Assembly: GCA_003024785.1 (NCBI GenBank) | Contig: PUQB01000428.1 | Span: forward strand, 62,001-126,000 | DNA length: 64,000 bases | Direction of reading: 5' to 3' | Origin: Selaginella tamariscina | Lineage: Eukaryota; Streptophyta; Lycopodiopsida; Selaginellales; Selaginellaceae | Part shown: one piece after another, positions 61,376 through 64,000 of the stretch | Layout of the letters: every line of letters begins with the position of its first letter | How positions within the stretch are numbered: the stretch's first letter is position 1 | Position numbers and translations under genes: made by a program | Notes under the pieces: generated by a model | The model's database searches: none | The model's input: only the letters and a program-made list of their open reading frames with translations | Told to the model about the DNA's origin: nothing

Positions 61376-63312
61376 TAAAACTTTCTTTATTTACATGTGC
61401 ATATTATGGTCATAATAATAGTTTTTCTTACACATTTTTATGTTTTAATGTAATTAAATAAAAATGAAGTGCATCCTTAATGTTTTAATGACAATCTTTT
61501 AAATTCTTTTTATCTACTATTGAAAAACATATTTTAAAATTTAAATTTGTACAGGTGTTACAATCCTTGAGTGTACCATAATTATCATGACTACTTAGTA
61601 TTGAATACCGACAAATATATTTTTCAACCCTAAGCCTCGTTAATTATAAAGACTCTAATTAAGATCTTACATCATATAAAACTATTTTATATTCGGCTTT
61701 TGAACCCACTATGACCAAGATATCTAAAAGAATGTGATTATATGCATTTGCAAACAATTGATATCGAGGTGTAAGTAAGTCCCCCTTGATGTGCTTGAGA
61801 TACTTGAGGTGTCACATCGTGGTAAAACCAAGTGATATTTTTTCATAAATAATATGTAATTATGTTTTAGCAAAAAAAAATCTAGATGTAAAACACATGT
61901 TTTGTGTATATGTGTGCATGTGAGTCAAGCACCTTAATTAGCATTAATTACTTGCAAATGCGTACAACAAGTAAGATACTTGTGATACCCATGTGCCACT
62001 GTATGTAACGAAAGGAAATGGATTTTTAATAATGATTTGATTAATATTAACCATTGTATTGATTTAAATTAAATAATATAAAGCATAATGTTATTAATAA
62101 TTACTAGGGTTTACCACCTCAAACTTAATAAATTAATATGATTGTTAGTTTCAATTTTTCAATTTTTAAAATCTATGATTTTTCACCCTTTTTAAAGCTT
62201 GTGTAAACCCACAATTTTTTAAAGCTCTAATTTTATTAAATATACAACTTATTGGTTTTATGTTGTTGAAGATTGTTAATTTTAAAATATTAAATCATGT
62301 TGCATATGAACTTATAATGGTTTATCTTTTTTTTTTGATTAAGTTCTTATATTATTTAGAACTTTACTTTAAAGATAAGTGTGTAAGAAAACATAAGTAA
62401 TTGACTTTTGATGTTAATTCCTTTAAAGCTGCTTATTAATAATAAATGCACTCAATGGAGAAAAATAGCTAAATTAAATTAAAATTTGTGAATTTAGATT
62501 AATCTTTTCCAAATAAATTATATTTTATTAATTTGAGACTTTTCTAAGTTTTATCCATACAATTTTTTTATACAAAATGTATAAACAATGGATATAATTT
62601 ATTTTTTTTAAATTATTTTTTTTCATTATATACATTTTCTCTTCACAAGAGTGGCCACTCATGAGAATATTTATAAATAATCCCAAGGGTGGCCACTTGT
62701 ATTTTTTTATAAGGAAAATTACATTTATACCCTTGAAATTTATCATATTTACATATTTAACCTTAGAAATTTTATATTTATGTATATACACTTTTAAAAT
62801 TTATATTTTATATATAATACCCTTAAAAAACTTCAATCATAATATTTTGATTTTTAAAATAAAAAACATTAACTAAAAACATATTTTAAATTCATCATTT
62901 ATTGCAAATAAAATAATTAAAGTTTATTAAGTGCTAAATGTTAAAAAATTGTTATAGTGAAATATGGAATATTTTTAAATATAATTATATTATTTGTGAT
63001 ATATATGTTTAATAGGTTGTATTTTGGACTTAAATATAATAAAATACAAATTAATTATATTTTATTAATTTTTTAAAAATGTTTTTTGAATTTTTAATTT
63101 TAAAATTTATGAAGTTTTAAATTTAAGTTTCAGGAGTATATATGTAAATATAAAACTTCTAGGGTATATATGTGGGTATAAATGTAATTTTCCCTTTTTG
63201 TATGAAATGAATGATTCTTATGAATAATGATTTTAATAAAATAAGTCTCATTTGAATAAATTACAAATATCTAGGTTCGACGGTTTCTTTCTTAAAACTC
63301 TTTTTATATGTT
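61376..63312. other. 1.9 kb sequence present in copy B only
   Basis: At the matching site in copy A (near 54660) the flanks are joined. TTCTTAAAACT occurs near both ends (61373 and 63289). No coding frame with motifs is seen; strongly AT-rich. It may be a non-autonomous insertion, or a deletion from copy A. Confidence 0.5.
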
Positions 63313-63760
63313 TATTCATTTAAAAGTATAAAAATATTTATTATTAGTATTTTTTTTTAACGATCAGAAAGCCTATCACGAAGTTAAAACGATAGCACCC
63401 ACCAACAACGGTACATTTATGAGCAAATGCAATTAGAAAAATTAGTAAAATGTATATTAAAATAACTATGTGGTAAGTTTAATATTCTTCACTAAAACTG
63501 GTAAATGTATATAAAAATAACGGTGGTAAGTTTAATTTAGTAAGTTTAAGTTAAAACGTTATAGACGGAATATTGCAGCTTCACTGGCTGTACACATGTA
63601 ATTGTCTATATGTCTATTCAAACATAGTAACTGCCTCACCACCTTATTCAGTGTGGAGCGTGCGTGCGTGCTACCTAATCCACCATCGATGCATTGGAAA
63701 AGCATCACTCGGTGACACACAAATATGATATAAAGTAAAGCAAAAAGATCTCTTATTTAT

Positions 63761-64000
63761 TCAAATCAAACACATAACAATGGTGATTAGTCTTTCTAAG
63801 GTATTTTTACTATTCAAGTCCTGTAACTGTAATACTAGCCCTTTTAAGGACTTGGCTACCATCCTTAATAACATCCTGTTAGCTATGGTGTTATAATTCT
63901 GAACATTCATTACCACTTCTATCAGGGATTTATTTTCTTTCAAACCACTTTATCCATCTTAACATTTTGCCTGTATATCCAGTTGTTCCCACATTAAATA
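63761..64000 (-). CDS. F-box protein gene, copy B, 3' end only
   Basis: C-terminal part of a paralogue of the gene at 55257-56255. It shares KSLIEVVMNVQ and the neighbouring region, then continues (YNTIANRMLLRMVAKSLKG) to a stop at 63761. The F-box part lies beyond the window. A frame change near 63940 is needed to join it to the upstream homology, so it too may be broken. Confidence 0.6.

Larger units (their letters stand above)
58681..64000. repeat. segmental duplication, copy B (runs off the window)
   Basis: Second copy of the block at 52391-55400, interrupted by about 1 kb of different sequence at 58.9-59.97 kb and a 1.9 kb insert at about 61376-63312. Confidence 0.85.

Overview
The window is nuclear DNA of a land plant. 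The evidence is an intron-split gene for the plastid Clp-protease accessory protein CLPT, a KIN17 gene, Ty3/gypsy elements of chromovirus type (one with a primer site complementary to plant initiator tRNA-Met), and very AT-rich intergenic DNA. Introns are short (46 to 850 bases, many below 100), and CA/TG and GA tracts are common. This would suit a seed-free plant, perhaps a lycophyte, but the species cannot be fixed from the window.

Layout. 1-8.7 kb: AT-rich DNA with a small fold-back element, a large inverted repeat (about 3.8-4.7 kb against 7.7-8.5 kb) and a solo LTR. 8.75-16.4 kb: the host gene island, with CLPT (-) sharing a 67-base promoter with an unknown, probably plastid membrane protein (+), then KIN17 (+) and a small secreted cysteine-rich peptide (+). 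16.98-25.25 kb: a GC-richer DNA transposon with two divergent multi-exon genes. One is a MULE-type transposase with a GCM-like zinc domain. The other is a ParB-like plus N4/N6 amino-methyltransferase-like protein. Between them lie a palindrome and a 137-base-period array of exon-like hairpin units rich in GCCGAC. 25.8-31.6 kb: gypsy-1 (-), complete with LTRs and CCACC target duplication. 33.4-37.8 kb: gypsy-2 (+), carrying an extra inverted LTR inside its GTGCC duplication. 40.6-46.4 kb: gypsy-3 (-), the same family as the solo LTR at 5 kb. 46.4-52.4 kb: decayed repeats. 52.4-64 kb: a direct segmental duplication carrying an F-box gene (copy A at 55.3-56.3 kb; copy B runs off the right edge).

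The most interesting object is the 17-25 kb transposon. The divergent layout, the shared GCCGAC repeats at both ends and in the leader array, and a methyltransferase-like partner suggest an element that reads or modifies DNA at its own repeats. The transposase, the methyltransferase-like gene, KIN17, CLPT and the F-box gene all need single-base corrections to stay open. These shifts are mostly apparent base losses, often in homopolymers. Consensus error and real pseudogenes cannot be told apart here, so every frameshift call is provisional.
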